A DNA stretch of 64,000 nucleotides from Polycladomyces abyssicola (GTDB lineage: Bacteria > Bacillota > Bacilli > Thermoactinomycetales > JIR-001), in assembly GCF_018326425.1 (NCBI RefSeq), contig NZ_AP024601.1, positions 2,468,001 to 2,532,000 of the forward strand, in the 5' to 3' direction. The position numbers and the translations under genes are program-made. Below, in pieces: positions 44,767 to 53,657 of the stretch. The stretch's first letter is position 1, and every line of letters begins with the position of its first letter. The notes beneath the pieces are model-generated. The model had not been told where the DNA came from and ran no database searches. It was given only the letters and a program-made list of their open reading frames with translations.

Positions 44767-46172
44767 CATGTTTCTTGTGTCGATTGCTGTGCCAAATTGC
44801 TTTTTCTCATCCCGTAACCCAAGTACAAAACGATACCGATTACAAGCCACACCAAAAACCGGATCCAGGTAATGGGTGGCAAGCTGATGATCAACCAGAC
44901 GGAGAACCCAATTCCGATCAAAGGCACGAACGGCACCCACGGTGTGCGGAATGAACGCTTCAAGTCGGGACGTTTTACCCGCAAAATCATGATCGAAGCA
45001 CAGATCAGGATGAATGCCGACAAAGTACCGATGTTCACCAGCTCCGCCACTTCGGAAATCGGCGTAAATCCTGCCACCAGTGCCGTCACCACACCGATGA
45101 TCAGCGTCGGGCGGTGCGGTGTGCGAAACTTCGGATGGATACCGGAGAACCATTTCGGCAGCAAACCGTCACGACTCATGGCAAACCACACGCGAGCTGC
45201 CGCCAGCATGAAGGAGAACAATACGCTGGTGATCCCTGCCACGGCCGCGGCGGAAATAATTGCAGGAATCCATTTCAATCCGAGGTCCGTAAAAGCTTTC
45301 GACACCGGCGCCGGATTGTTCAAGGTCGTGTAATGCGCAATACCCGTCAGGACGAGCGACATCCCCACATACAGGATCATGGCGATCACCAGCGACAAAA
45401 CCACTGCCCGCGGCAGATCACGCTGCGGGTTTTTCGCTTCTTCCGCAGCTGTTGTCAGCGTATCGTAACCGAATACCGCGAAGAAGACGAGCGCCGCCCC
45501 ATGCAACACGCCGTCGAAACCGAACGGCATGAACGGAGTCCAGTTATCCGGATTGACATAGAAGCTGCCGACGCCAATGATCACAAGAATGATCCCGATT
45601 TTGATGGCCACCATGAGCGAGTTGAACCGGGAACCCCACTCCAACCCGATCGTAAGCAGGCCGGCAATCGCCAAGCTGCCCAATACCGCCATCAGGTCCA
45701 CGACATGTCCCTCACCCGTGCCGGGCGCACCCTGGGCCCATACCGGCAGATGTATACCGATCTGCCCCAAAATGGACTGCAAATAGCCTGACCAACCGAT
45801 GGCGACAACAGACACCACTAGTGAGTATTCCAACAACAGGTCCCAGCCGATCATCCAAGCGGCAAATTCACCCAATACGGCATAGCTGTAAGTGTAAGCG
45901 CTTCCGGAAACGGGTATCAATCCGGAAAACTCCGCGTAGCACAATGCCGCCGCCGCACTGGCCAAACCAGCGATGATGAAGGACAGCAACACGGCCGGTC
46001 CGGCATGCGTGGCTGCCGCCACCCCCGTCAACACGAAAATGCCCACACCGATGATGCCACCGAGCCCGATGGCGGTCAGCGTTCCCAGTCCCAGCACTCG
46101 TTTGAGGCCGGTTTCCTTCAATCCATCCGCTTGCAGCTGTTCGATGGATTTTTTGCGCAACCACGGATTCAT
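44766..46172 (-). CDS. Amino acid permease (APC superfamily, cationic-type/YfnA-like)
   Basis: 468 residues, 12 or more membrane helices. GLGGIIGVGIFVLTGVAA (about 35-52) is the substrate-binding first helix of APC transporters, followed by GPAVLLSFIIAGLASAAAALCYAEF and FFAVFGYDTLTTAAEEAKNPQRDLP. The length and helix pattern fit the CAT/YfnA group; the transported amino acid cannot be read from sequence. ATG 46172 follows AAGGGGGCC; the frame upstream (24 codons) lacks a start signal. Single gene. Confidence 0.92.
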   Translation of the reverse strand: MNPWLRKKSIEQLQADGLKETGLKRVLGLGTLTAIGLGGIIGVGIFVLTGVAAATHAGPAVLLSFIIAGLASAAAALCYAEFSGLIPVSGSAYTYSYAVLGEFAAWMIGWDLLLEYSLVVSVVAIGWSGYLQSILGQIGIHLPVWAQGAPGTGEGHVVDLMAVLGSLAIAGLLTIGLEWGSRFNSLMVAIKIGIILVIIGVGSFYVNPDNWTPFMPFGFDGVLHGAALVFFAVFGYDTLTTAAEEAKNPQRDLPRAVVLSLVIAMILYVGMSLVLTGIAHYTTLNNPAPVSKAFTDLGLKWIPAIISAAAVAGITSVLFSFMLAAARVWFAMSRDGLLPKWFSGIHPKFRTPHRPTLIIGVVTALVAGFTPISEVAELVNIGTLSAFILICASIMILRVKRPDLKRSFRTPWVPFVPLIGIGFSVWLIISLPPITWIRFLVWLVIGIVLYLGYGMRKSNLAQQSTQET

Positions 46173-46337
46173 GGCTCTGGCCCCCTTGATTAGACAAAAT
46201 AAAAAAGCAATATTGCGGTGTTGGCTGCATAAATATGATGTCACAAATTGATCAAATATCTAGAAACAATATACCATAATTGACTTAAAAAAAGAAATAC
46301 ATTTCTCGATTACATAATTTGTATATTTATCCTTCTT

Positions 46338-46544
46338 TCAATTATCCAATTCCATTCTCCGCCGACGAATGACCATACAGGCGGCTATGTATTCCGCCGT
46401 TTCGATTATCCCCCAGCGGTGCAACTCGGCCAGCTCTTCCTCCATCAAATCCAGATCCCCCAACTCGTCCCCCGTATAGATAATGGTTCCGAACCGTTTG
46501 AGCAATGCACGCACATCGGTCATTGTCCGGATGGATGACTCCAT
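46338..46544 (-). CDS. yqgQ: YqgQ family protein (DUF910)
   Basis: 68 residues, helical, cytoplasmic. VRALLKRFGTIIYTGDELGDLDLMEEELAELH and a C-terminal AACMVIRRRRME are the YqgQ pattern; function unknown. ATG 46544 follows AAAGGAGGAGA. In Bacillus the gene is next to glucokinase glcK; here it is divergent from an uncharacterised gene and not near glcK. Confidence 0.85.
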   Translation of the reverse strand: MESSIRTMTDVRALLKRFGTIIYTGDELGDLDLMEEELAELHRWGIIETAEYIAACMVIRRRRMELDN

Positions 46545-46581
46545 CCAATCTCCTCCTTTCACGGCATTCTTCACCGATATA

Positions 46582-46590
46582 TGGTACAAT
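46582..46590 (+). promoter_or_regulatory. Extended -10 promoter of the gene at 46630
   Basis: TGGTACAAT: an extended -10 (TG-N-TACAAT). No good -35 is seen. About 40 bases before the start codon. Confidence 0.5.
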
Positions 46591-46629
46591 AAAAAAGATG
46601 GAAACACGATCTCAAAGGATGTGAATCCA

Positions 46630-47022
46630 TTGCGACACTCAAATTTTATAAATATCAAAAAAATGGAGGGAGAACTCCTCCTTTCTCAAAAACGCTATGA
46701 TTTTGGATGCACGATTACGACCAAGGAACTGATCTTTCAAAAACCGCATACCTCTTACCACGTGCTGTTGGAAAACATCCTCGGGATGGTGCCGTTTCGA
46801 TTGACCGCTTACCGCCAAACAAAAGAAAAGGCCGGTGACACGATCGTCAACGCCGATTTTTCCACGCAATACTACAAAATCACAGTGAAGCAATTGCGTG
46901 TAATCAACCGAAACGGCAAATACGATCGGGGTGCCACCGACCTCATTGTACCTCTGGATGAGCGTTTTATACGATTTGTCGAACGTTATGCCGGCTTTAC
47001 GACGCTGCCGGTTCAGGTCTGA
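46630..47022 (+). CDS. Conserved hypothetical protein
   Basis: About 130 residues, no signal peptide or membrane segment. Contains RYDFGCTITTKELIFQKPHTSYHVLLENILGMVPF, alternating strands that look like a PH-like or beta-sandwich domain, and ends FIRFVERYAGFTTLPVQV. I do not recognise the family. TTG 46630 is chosen because AAAGGATGTGA, a near-complete ribosome binding site, precedes it; GTG 46621 and ATG 46663 are alternatives. Own promoter and a strong terminator, so it is a stand-alone gene. Confidence 0.7.
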   Translation: MRHSNFINIKKMEGELLLSQKRYDFGCTITTKELIFQKPHTSYHVLLENILGMVPFRLTAYRQTKEKAGDTIVNADFSTQYYKITVKQLRVINRNGKYDRGATDLIVPLDERFIRFVERYAGFTTLPVQV

Positions 47023-47050
47023 ACGTCCGCTTTCCTGCGGACGTTTTTAT
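47022..47050 (+). terminator. Terminator after the hypothetical gene
   Basis: AACGTCCGC, loop TTTCCT, GCGGACGTT, then TTTATTT. It overlaps the bioY stop codon on the other strand. Confidence 0.8.
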
Positions 47051-47601
47051 TTCCGGGGCCGAATGGCTGGATATGCACGGATCACGCCCAGCGTGACAAT
47101 GGAAGCGACTACCGCCTTGACGACATCCCCCGCAATAAACGGCAGCGCTCCTTGTAATACAGCCACTTTCCATCCCAAACCGGCCACATACGCCAACCAT
47201 GTCACTCCTGCCGCATATACCAGCAATACGCCGCCCAGCAGGTGATACAAGGTGAGATTCCACACCCGCAACTGCTGCGCACGCTCCGTCAACCAACCGA
47301 TCACCCACACGGCCAAAGGCCAGCTGAGCACATATCCGCCGGTCGGACCTAACAGAGCCCCCAATCCTCCAGCACCACCGGACAAAATCGGGGCACCGAA
47401 CGCCACCAGCAGGATGAACACCATCATGCTGATCGCGCCGATCTGTGCTCCCAGGATGGAACCGGTCAACATCACCACCAATGTCTGTAAGGTGATCGGA
47501 ACGGGTTCCAGCGGAATGCGGATTTGCCCGCCGATGGCCAGCAGGGCGGCAAACATCGCCGCCAACACCATATTGCGAACGTTCAACACACGTTTGGACA
47601 C
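47047..47601 (-). CDS. bioY: Biotin transporter BioY
   Basis: About 184 residues, six membrane helices, the S-component of an ECF biotin transporter. Signature segments: ALLAIGGQIRIPLEPVPITLQTLVVMLTG (about 21-49) and GGAGGLGALLGPTGGYVLSWP (about 77-97) which build the biotin pocket. GTG 47601 follows GAGGTG; GTG 47610 is an alternative. No BirA operator was seen. Confidence 0.94.
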   Translation of the reverse strand: MSKRVLNVRNMVLAAMFAALLAIGGQIRIPLEPVPITLQTLVVMLTGSILGAQIGAISMMVFILLVAFGAPILSGGAGGLGALLGPTGGYVLSWPLAVWVIGWLTERAQQLRVWNLTLYHLLGGVLLVYAAGVTWLAYVAGLGWKVAVLQGALPFIAGDVVKAVVASIVTLGVIRAYPAIRPRK

Positions 47602-47647
47602 GTTGAACACCTCGTCATTCCATGATCATTTGTCACGGTTTTAAGCA

Positions 47648-47680
47648 TAAAAAAAGCCGTTGACTAATGTCAACTGGCTA
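47648..47680 (-). terminator. Terminator after the gene at 47716
   Basis: Minus strand: AGCCAGTTGAC, loop ATTA, GTCAACGGCT, then TTTTTT. One unpaired A in the stem. Confidence 0.82.
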
Positions 47681-47715
47681 TATTTGAAAGGTTGACGGTT
47701 ATTCTCCGGCCCCCA

Positions 47716-48177
47716 TCAATGGTAGCGGATATAGATGATCTCCCTTTTCAATTCTCCCAGCCCTTCCATCGCGTGCAAGACGATCACCGGCACGATATCG
47801 TCTTTCGACGAATCAGATAAGGCGAGATTCACCAATTTGATATCGTGGTAAACAAACGAAAAATCCACGCGACGGTCTACTTCCCGTGTGTTGATCCGCT
47901 CGTCCACTTCCTGCAGTTGGGCACTCAACCGCTTCAGCCTGTCGACGATTTTGATCTTCAGTTCCCGGTTCAACTTGTAGTTGGAGTATTGCTCGATGAT
48001 CAGCTTGTAAGTATCCGAGATGTCATTGATCACTTTGCTGCCGCCCAATCGTCGGTAATCGTCAATGTAGTTTTTGGTTTGGGCCTGTTCGTAATAGATC
48101 ATCAACAAGACCGTCACCACAGCGATGATCAGATAAGTCAGCACAGAGCGAAACCATCGCTTCCACCAATCGTTCAT
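47716..48177 (-). CDS. Hypothetical membrane-anchored coiled-coil protein
   Basis: 153 residues: a short basic N-terminus (MNDWWKRWFRS), one membrane helix (VLTYLIIAVVTVLLMIYY, about 13-30), then a charged helical region with heptad-like leucines (LKIKIVDRLKRLSAQLQEVDERI). Probably a single-pass protein with its helical part outside, or inside if inverted. No known family. ATG 48177 follows GGGGAGGAA. It lies 63 bases after speE on the same strand. Confidence 0.72.
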   Translation of the reverse strand: MNDWWKRWFRSVLTYLIIAVVTVLLMIYYEQAQTKNYIDDYRRLGGSKVINDISDTYKLIIEQYSNYKLNRELKIKIVDRLKRLSAQLQEVDERINTREVDRRVDFSFVYHDIKLVNLALSDSSKDDIVPVIVLHAMEGLGELKREIIYIRYH

Positions 48178-48240
48178 ACGGCTTCCTCCCCTGCCTGTAC
48201 CATCTGCTTCATGTATATAGACAGGGGAGGATGGATATGA

Positions 48241-49119
48241 TCAACCGGTCTGCACAATTTTCCGGACGTCGTTCGGCAAGACGAAACAACTGCGGAAAAT
48301 ATCCCGGTTAACGTACTTCGTGTCCTGATCACGCAACCGGTCGGGTTGGGTTTGCAACGGATCGGCCTGTTTCGACGCCAGTGTGAAGCTCCAGATTCCG
48401 CCCGGATACGTCGGTACCGTTGCCAAATACGTGCGAACCACCGGATACATCGATTGCAGCGTATCCCGGACGCGTTTCAAGATATGGGGATAGAAGACCG
48501 GCGATTCGCTCTGGCATACCATCAACCCGTCCGGTTTCAAAGCAGCGTACACATCGCGGTAAAACGGCTCTTCGAACAATACCGCCGCCGGCCCAACTGG
48601 ATCAGATGAATCGACAATGATGACATCGTATTCATCCTTGTGTGCACGGATGAAGGCGGCTCCATCGTCATAGACAAAACGAATGCGCGGGTCCGGTTCT
48701 CCTTCCCCGGCCACGGCGGGCAAGTATTTCCTGCTGACTTCGACCACTTTGGGATCAATTTCCACCATGTCCACCCGTTCCACCGTCGGATATTTGACAA
48801 CTTCCCTGGCCGCCCCGCAGTCCCCGCCACCGATGATGCACACCGTCTTGGGCTGGGGATGGGTCGCCAACGGCACGTGTGTGATCATTTCATTATAGAT
48901 ATAGGCGTCCCGCTCCGTTGTCTGAATGATGCCGTCCAGCACCAAAGCACGACCGAATCCCACGGTTTCGATCACCGACACTTCCTGGAATTCGGATTGC
49001 TCCTTGTGCAGGACTTGCTTCACCTTCCAAATCGAGCTGAAACCGTCTTTTTCTTCGGAGTCGGCCAGCCACATTTCTCCATTCCAATCCACATAGCCTT
49101 TCAATCCTGTCTGTTTCAT
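48241..49119 (-). CDS. speE: Polyamine aminopropyltransferase (spermidine synthase)
   Basis: 292 residues. Transfers aminopropyl from decarboxylated SAM to putrescine. Landmarks: MWLADSEEKDGFSSIWKVKQ (N-terminal beta domain), FQEVSVIETVGFGRALVLDGIIQTTERDAYIYNEM, SAM-binding IIGGGDCGAAREV (about 95-107; the usual GGGDGG is GGGDCG here), and catalytic DSSDPVGPA (about 167). ATG 49119 follows GAGGAGGAA. No speD or agmatinase neighbour, although an arginase-family gene is at 9899. Confidence 0.95.
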   Translation of the reverse strand: MKQTGLKGYVDWNGEMWLADSEEKDGFSSIWKVKQVLHKEQSEFQEVSVIETVGFGRALVLDGIIQTTERDAYIYNEMITHVPLATHPQPKTVCIIGGGDCGAAREVVKYPTVERVDMVEIDPKVVEVSRKYLPAVAGEGEPDPRIRFVYDDGAAFIRAHKDEYDVIIVDSSDPVGPAAVLFEEPFYRDVYAALKPDGLMVCQSESPVFYPHILKRVRDTLQSMYPVVRTYLATVPTYPGGIWSFTLASKQADPLQTQPDRLRDQDTKYVNRDIFRSCFVLPNDVRKIVQTG

Positions 49120-49232
49120 CGCTTCCTCCTCATCTCAACAAAAAATGGGGATTTGCCCCTGCACGTCTGCCCTGTCTTTTCATATTATATACCACAATCC
49201 ACCGGAAAGTGGACGAACAGGAGCTGGAATGC

Positions 49233-49949
49233 ATGCAACGCAAAATCCGATTGCATCGTTCGGAACCGATCTCCTCTTCGGCGACGCACCCGGCCAATCA
49301 TTTTGTAAGAGTGGTGAAACGGGTGCGCAAAGGCATCGTATCGATCATCACCGAAGAGAAACCGCGCAATCTCGAAGAGCATATCCTGAGCATGCTGATT
49401 CCGGGCTGGTCCTCCTCCACCAGCGATCCGCCTCCTCGTCATTTCGGAACGGGGTTTGTCATTCATCCAGACGGCTATTTGGTCACCAATGAACACGTCA
49501 TCCGAGACGCCGACAAAATCGCGGTCAAGTTGGACGGGTACACGCGCTTTCTACCAGCTCAGAGAGTCTGGTCCGATGAAGAACGCGATTTGGCGGTGAT
49601 CAAGGTACAACCACCCCATCCGTTGAAACCTCTCCGCTTGGGGAGTGCTGAAACGGTGGAAGTGGGTGAGTGGGTGATTGCAGTCGGTAATCCGATGGGA
49701 CTGAACCATACCGTCACCGTGGGCGTCATCAGCGGAAAAAACCGGCCACTGCAGGTAGCCAATCGCTATTACGGGAACGTCATTCAAACGGATGCGGCCA
49801 TCAATCCGGGGAACAGCGGCGGTCCGCTCATCAACATACTGGGTGAAGTCATCGGTATCAACACCTTGATCATCTATCCGTCGCAGAGCATCGGATTTGC
49901 GATTCCGATTGACGACATCAAGCCGTGGATCCGGAAATATATGAGTTAA
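49233..49949 (+). CDS. HtrA-like S1C serine protease lacking PDZ domain and membrane anchor
   Basis: About 238 residues. Catalytic triad: His in VTNEHVIRDAD (about 88), Asp in EERDLAVIK (about 119), Ser in INPGNSGGPL (about 197). The protein ends soon after the protease domain (GFAIPIDDIKPWIRKYMS), so there is no PDZ domain, and the N-terminus has no signal peptide or helix, unlike DegP/HtrA. It would therefore act in the cytoplasm. ATG 49233 is nine bases after AGGAG; GTG 49209 is an alternative. Divergent from speE. Confidence 0.88.
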   Translation: MQRKIRLHRSEPISSSATHPANHFVRVVKRVRKGIVSIITEEKPRNLEEHILSMLIPGWSSSTSDPPPRHFGTGFVIHPDGYLVTNEHVIRDADKIAVKLDGYTRFLPAQRVWSDEERDLAVIKVQPPHPLKPLRLGSAETVEVGEWVIAVGNPMGLNHTVTVGVISGKNRPLQVANRYYGNVIQTDAAINPGNSGGPLINILGEVIGINTLIIYPSQSIGFAIPIDDIKPWIRKYMS

Positions 49950-49969
49950 AACCGTCTGTACACAAAAGG

Positions 49970-50005
49970 AAAAAGCCATTGACATCAACTGTCAATGGCT
50001 TTCTT
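49970..50005. terminator. Bidirectional terminator between the protease and tetR genes
   Basis: AAAGCCATTGAC, loop ATCAACT, GTCAATGGCTTT, then CTTC on the plus strand and CCTTTT on the minus strand. It overlaps the end of the tetR coding sequence. Confidence 0.78.
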
Positions 50006-50708
50006 CGTGCGTGTCGGATTCGGTTTTGGACTGCTTTTTGGGAGTAATGCCGTTCATCAACACATTGACGATCCAGTCAATTTCCTCATCCTCTTCCCCT
50101 TGGGCCAATAATTCGGGAACCACGTTGCGCGCTAACAAGTATGCCCCAATTTGTGACATGACTGCCCGCAAAATGACATGGTTGGGGAGGTCGGCGCGCA
50201 GTTTGCCCATGGTTTTCAGCTCCTCGATCTTATCAGACGCCATATGGAACACATTTTTGGCGACATGGTTTTTCAGGGCTTCGCGAATCTCCGGATGGAA
50301 CAAACTCTCCACCAAAATGATGCGAATCGTTTTCCGGTTCTTTTCCAGAAGTTCCTTCCGGTCGATGACCAGTTCGCGTAAAATTTCCTCCATCGGCTTG
50401 TCCTGGTCGAGGATGTTGAGCACGGGAGTGGCAATATAAGAACTGGCCACCCGGGCAATCGCCGGGATGACCAAGCGTAAAAGCAATCCTTTTTTGGTAC
50501 GGTAATGCTTGAAAATGGTGGCTTCAGCCACGCCGGCCCGTTCGGCGATCTCGCTGGTCGAGGCACCGCTGAAGCCTTTTTCCGCAAACACATGAATGGC
50601 CGCTTCCAAAATCTTTTTCTGTTTTTGTGTTTCTTTGTCCGTTTTCAGGTTTAAATCGTATTGCTCCGCAATATCATGAACCCATTCATCCCAACTTTTC
50701 TTGGACAT
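49992..50708 (-). CDS. TetR/AcrR-family transcriptional regulator
   Basis: 238 residues. N-terminal helix-turn-helix (about 33-78: KILEAAIHVFAEKGFSGASTSEIAERAGVAEATIFKHYRTKKGLL) preceded by an unusual 25-residue extension; C-terminal helical ligand-binding domain. ATG 50708 follows AAGGAGGAGAAG and overlaps the upstream ATPase gene by 23 bases. It is the last gene of the exporter operon and most likely represses it through the two palindromes at 53658-53733 (inference). Confidence 0.9.
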   Translation of the reverse strand: MSKKSWDEWVHDIAEQYDLNLKTDKETQKQKKILEAAIHVFAEKGFSGASTSEIAERAGVAEATIFKHYRTKKGLLLRLVIPAIARVASSYIATPVLNILDQDKPMEEILRELVIDRKELLEKNRKTIRIILVESLFHPEIREALKNHVAKNVFHMASDKIEELKTMGKLRADLPNHVILRAVMSQIGAYLLARNVVPELLAQGEEDEEIDWIVNVLMNGITPKKQSKTESDTHEESH

Positions 50709-51441
50709 CTTCTCCTCCTTGGCTGATCACATGTACAAAGATTTCTTCCAACGTTGGCCGTGCCGTCCCCAATTCAGCGGCGTAACGCTCTTTCAATTCG
50801 TCCACTTTTCCTTTTGCCACGATCTGCCCTTTATTCATGAGCGCAACTTGGTCGCATCGCTCCGCCTCATCCATGTAGTGCGTGGTCACCAAAATGGTCA
50901 TCCCTTTTTCGGTCAGCTCATACAACCGTTCCCAGAACAGGCGTCGGGTCAAAGGGTCGACACCACTGGTCGGCTCATCAAGAAACAAGAGCGGTGGCAT
51001 GTGTACGATCGCGGAAGCGAAAGCAACCCGCTGTCGAACTCCGCCCCCGAGCGCCGCCATTCTCTTCTTGGCCACATCTTGGAGAGAAAACTGCTCGATC
51101 AGTTCCTCCACTCGCTTTTTGATCTGATCCACACCATACAACTGCGCATAGAATCGGATATTTTCCTCGACGGTCAAATCAGGATACAGGGAAAATTTTT
51201 GCGACATGTACCCGATCCGCTTTTTAATCTGTGCCCGTTCTTTGACAATGTCATGTCCCAAAACCTGCCCTCTGCCGCTCGTGGGGGGCAAAATTCCGCA
51301 CATGATCCGGATGAGGGTTGTTTTGCCGGCTCCGTTGGCACCGAGCAGTCCAAAAACACTCCCTTTTGATACTGTTAATGATACCTGATTCACCGCGCGA
51401 AAGGTACCAAATTGTTTGGTGATCCGGTGGAGTTCGATCAT
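50686..51441 (-). CDS. ABC exporter ATP-binding protein (second ATPase)
   Basis: About 251 residues. Walker A GANGAGKTT (about 38), signature LGGGVRQRVAFASAI (note GGGV in place of SGGQ), Walker B LLFLDEPTSGVD, H-loop TTHYMDEAERC. DRA-type ATPase of multidrug/antibiotic or Na exporters. ATG 51441 lies behind AAAGGGGGGAG and overlaps the stop of the preceding ATPase gene as ATGA. Pairs with the next ATPase and the permease. Confidence 0.92.
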   Translation of the reverse strand: MIELHRITKQFGTFRAVNQVSLTVSKGSVFGLLGANGAGKTTLIRIMCGILPPTSGRGQVLGHDIVKERAQIKKRIGYMSQKFSLYPDLTVEENIRFYAQLYGVDQIKKRVEELIEQFSLQDVAKKRMAALGGGVRQRVAFASAIVHMPPLLFLDEPTSGVDPLTRRLFWERLYELTEKGMTILVTTHYMDEAERCDQVALMNKGQIVAKGKVDELKERYAAELGTARPTLEEIFVHVISQGGEDVQEKLG

Positions 51442-52331
51442 CTCTGGCTCCCCCCTTTCCTCATCCAATTGATGAACACATCTTCAAACGTGGGCTGTAT
51501 GCGCTCCACTTCACGCGAAAGCCCTTTTTCCCGAATCCAGTCGCGCAAGGCATGAACCCCTTCTTCCCGGCCGACGAGAAAAACCCAATCAACCCCACGC
51601 GGAAACGCATCGGCGACATGGGGGATGTTTTTTAGCTTCAGCAATTCCCTCAGGGACATGTGGCGCAAATCGGGGATGCGATACACCGCATAAGGAAACT
51701 CATCGATGAGAGCCTGCGGGGACGCTTTTTTCATCAGCTCTCCCCGGTACAGAAGCAGCACCTCGTCGCAGTGGGGCACCTCATCCAGGTATTGCGTCGA
51801 GACGATGACGGTGGCCCCTTCGCCTTTCACTTCCCGGATCAGTTGCCAAATCTCGCGCCGCGATACCGGATCCACCCCATGCGTCGGCTCATCCAGAATC
51901 ACGCATGACGGGCGATGGAGAAATGCGGCGCTGATAGCCATTTTCCGTTTCATCCCGCCGGAAAGGTTTCCCGCCAAACGATCCTTGAACGCGGAGAGTT
52001 TTGTCCATTCCAAGAGCTGTTCGCTCCGCTGTTTCGCCTCTTCCCTGGACAAGCCGTATAAGCGGCCGTAAAACAGCAGATTCTCCTCAATGCTCATATC
52101 CTCATACAATCCAAAGTGCTCCGCCACAAATCCCGATGAAAACGACTCGCGATATTGAATGCTGCCTTTCTTCGGCTTCAAAAGCCCCACGAGCAACTTC
52201 AACAGCGTGGATTTTCCGGCACCATCGGGACCGACGATCCCCACGATTTCGCCTTTCCCAATTTGAAACGAAAGATTTCTCAGCACTTCTTCTTTGCCGT
52301 AACGAAATGAAACATCCTGAAACGAGATCAT
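51438..52331 (-). CDS. ABC exporter ATP-binding protein (first ATPase)
   Basis: 297 residues. Walker A GPDGAGKST (about 34), signature LSGGMKRKMAISAAF, Walker B CVILDEPTHGVD and switch STQYLDEVPHC. The C-terminal extension (ISLRELLKLKNIPHVADAF) is typical of drug-export ATPases. Two unequal ATPases before one permease, as in YhiH-type systems where fused ATPases act with a YhhJ-like permease. ATG 52331 follows AAGGGGGGAA. Confidence 0.92.
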   Translation of the reverse strand: MISFQDVSFRYGKEEVLRNLSFQIGKGEIVGIVGPDGAGKSTLLKLLVGLLKPKKGSIQYRESFSSGFVAEHFGLYEDMSIEENLLFYGRLYGLSREEAKQRSEQLLEWTKLSAFKDRLAGNLSGGMKRKMAISAAFLHRPSCVILDEPTHGVDPVSRREIWQLIREVKGEGATVIVSTQYLDEVPHCDEVLLLYRGELMKKASPQALIDEFPYAVYRIPDLRHMSLRELLKLKNIPHVADAFPRGVDWVFLVGREEGVHALRDWIREKGLSREVERIQPTFEDVFINWMRKGGSQR

Positions 52332-52344
52332 CCGGCTTCCCCCC

Positions 52345-53637
52345 TTAAGTCAAGCTGCGTCTGAAGCGAACTGTCGCTACCAACAAGAACAACACGGCGA
52401 AGAAAGCCAGCATTGCCATCGCCACCGGGTGATCCCATGCACTCATGCCTTTGAGGGCCACGTCACGGCTGATCGGCAAGAAATAGGTGAGCGGCATGAA
52501 ATAAGACAACCAGCGGATCCACTCGGGCATCGCTTCCAACGGGAAGACAAAGCCGGACAGGATGAATTGCGGCAGCAACGTCATCATGGCGAGCTGCATC
52601 GCTTGTTGCTGGTTTTGCGATACCGTCGAAATGAACAAACCGATGCCCAGCGACGCGAACAAGAAAATGAGCGCCATCAAGAGGTAAGACACCAAATCTC
52701 CCGTGAACGGAACGTCAAACACTCCGATGCCGACCGCAAGCACCAAAAGGAAATCAACAGTGGCGATGATCATGTAGGGAAGCAGTTTCCCCAGGATTAA
52801 TTCGACCGAACGGAGCGGCGAGACGATCAGTTGCTCCAGGGTGCCCCTTTCCTTCTCCCGAACCACGCCGAGTGCCGTCATGAAAGTGGTGATGAAGATC
52901 AGCACCAATCCCATCAAACCAGGAATCATGTAGTACACGCTCTTCAAGTCCTTGTTGTACAATACTTCCACCTTGGCAGCCATATACTCGGGGTCCGGGA
53001 ACTGATCTTCCAATTCCTTTTTCTGCTCCTCCATCTGCTCTTTCATCACCGCCCGGATCTGGGACTTGATTTGGTTTTGCAAATCCTTCGTCACATTCGG
53101 CGGAAGTTCGGCAAGCGGTGAGTCGGGGGGAAGCTCCAGTTTCACCTCCGGCGCTTCATCGCCCTTGAAACGTTCTTCGACGTTTTGCCGGAGCTCTTTC
53201 ATGTTAGCTTTTTGAATGTCACCCAAAACCTCACTCACTTCGCGCACCGCTGATTGGGCCGTGAACAGGCGGCTTCCGTCTACCAAGATATTCAGTTGCT
53301 GTTCTTTGCTTTTCGCGATGGAATCATACTCTTTGGGGAACAAGATGGCCACGTCGGCCTTGCCGTATTTCAATGCATCACGCGCTTCTTGTTCCGTGCC
53401 CCGATCCACCACGCTCATCTCCTCATTCGCTTCCACTTCATGGATCACTTGGCGGCTGTCTTCGCTTTTCGCTTGGTCAACGACAAAAACCCGGAAATGA
53501 TTCACATCAAAATTGACAGCGTACCCGAACGCAACCAGCCAGATGACCGGAAGCATAATCATCATCGCCAGCGTGCGCCGATCACGTTTCAGCTGGATAA
53601 ACTCCTTGACAATCAGCGCTCCAATCCGTTTCCACAC
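52345..53637 (-). CDS. ABC-2 type transporter permease (YhhJ/DrrB-like)
   Basis: About 430 residues: N-terminal helix (TLAMMIMLPVIWLVAFGYAV), a large extracytoplasmic domain of about 200 residues including a charged coiled-coil part (QIKSQIRAVMKEQMEEQKKELEDQF), then five C-terminal helices with REKERGTLEQLIVSPLRSVE, the ABC-2 coupling signature. GTG 53637 lies behind GGGGAGGG; earlier in-frame GTG at 53673 sits in the operator. First gene of the exporter operon; exported substrate unknown, probably a toxic compound or lipid. Confidence 0.9.
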   Translation of the reverse strand: MWKRIGALIVKEFIQLKRDRRTLAMMIMLPVIWLVAFGYAVNFDVNHFRVFVVDQAKSEDSRQVIHEVEANEEMSVVDRGTEQEARDALKYGKADVAILFPKEYDSIAKSKEQQLNILVDGSRLFTAQSAVREVSEVLGDIQKANMKELRQNVEERFKGDEAPEVKLELPPDSPLAELPPNVTKDLQNQIKSQIRAVMKEQMEEQKKELEDQFPDPEYMAAKVEVLYNKDLKSVYYMIPGLMGLVLIFITTFMTALGVVREKERGTLEQLIVSPLRSVELILGKLLPYMIIATVDFLLVLAVGIGVFDVPFTGDLVSYLLMALIFLFASLGIGLFISTVSQNQQQAMQLAMMTLLPQFILSGFVFPLEAMPEWIRWLSYFMPLTYFLPISRDVALKGMSAWDHPVAMAMLAFFAVLFLLVATVRFRRSLT

Positions 53638-53657
53638 GATGAAGCCCTCCCCATAAG

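Noticed and set aside
47655-47679. BirA operator upstream of bioY (GTTGAC/GTCAAC palindrome)
   Set aside because: The palindrome is followed by TTTTTT on the minus strand and follows the gene at 47716, so it is a terminator; it also does not match the BirA consensus.
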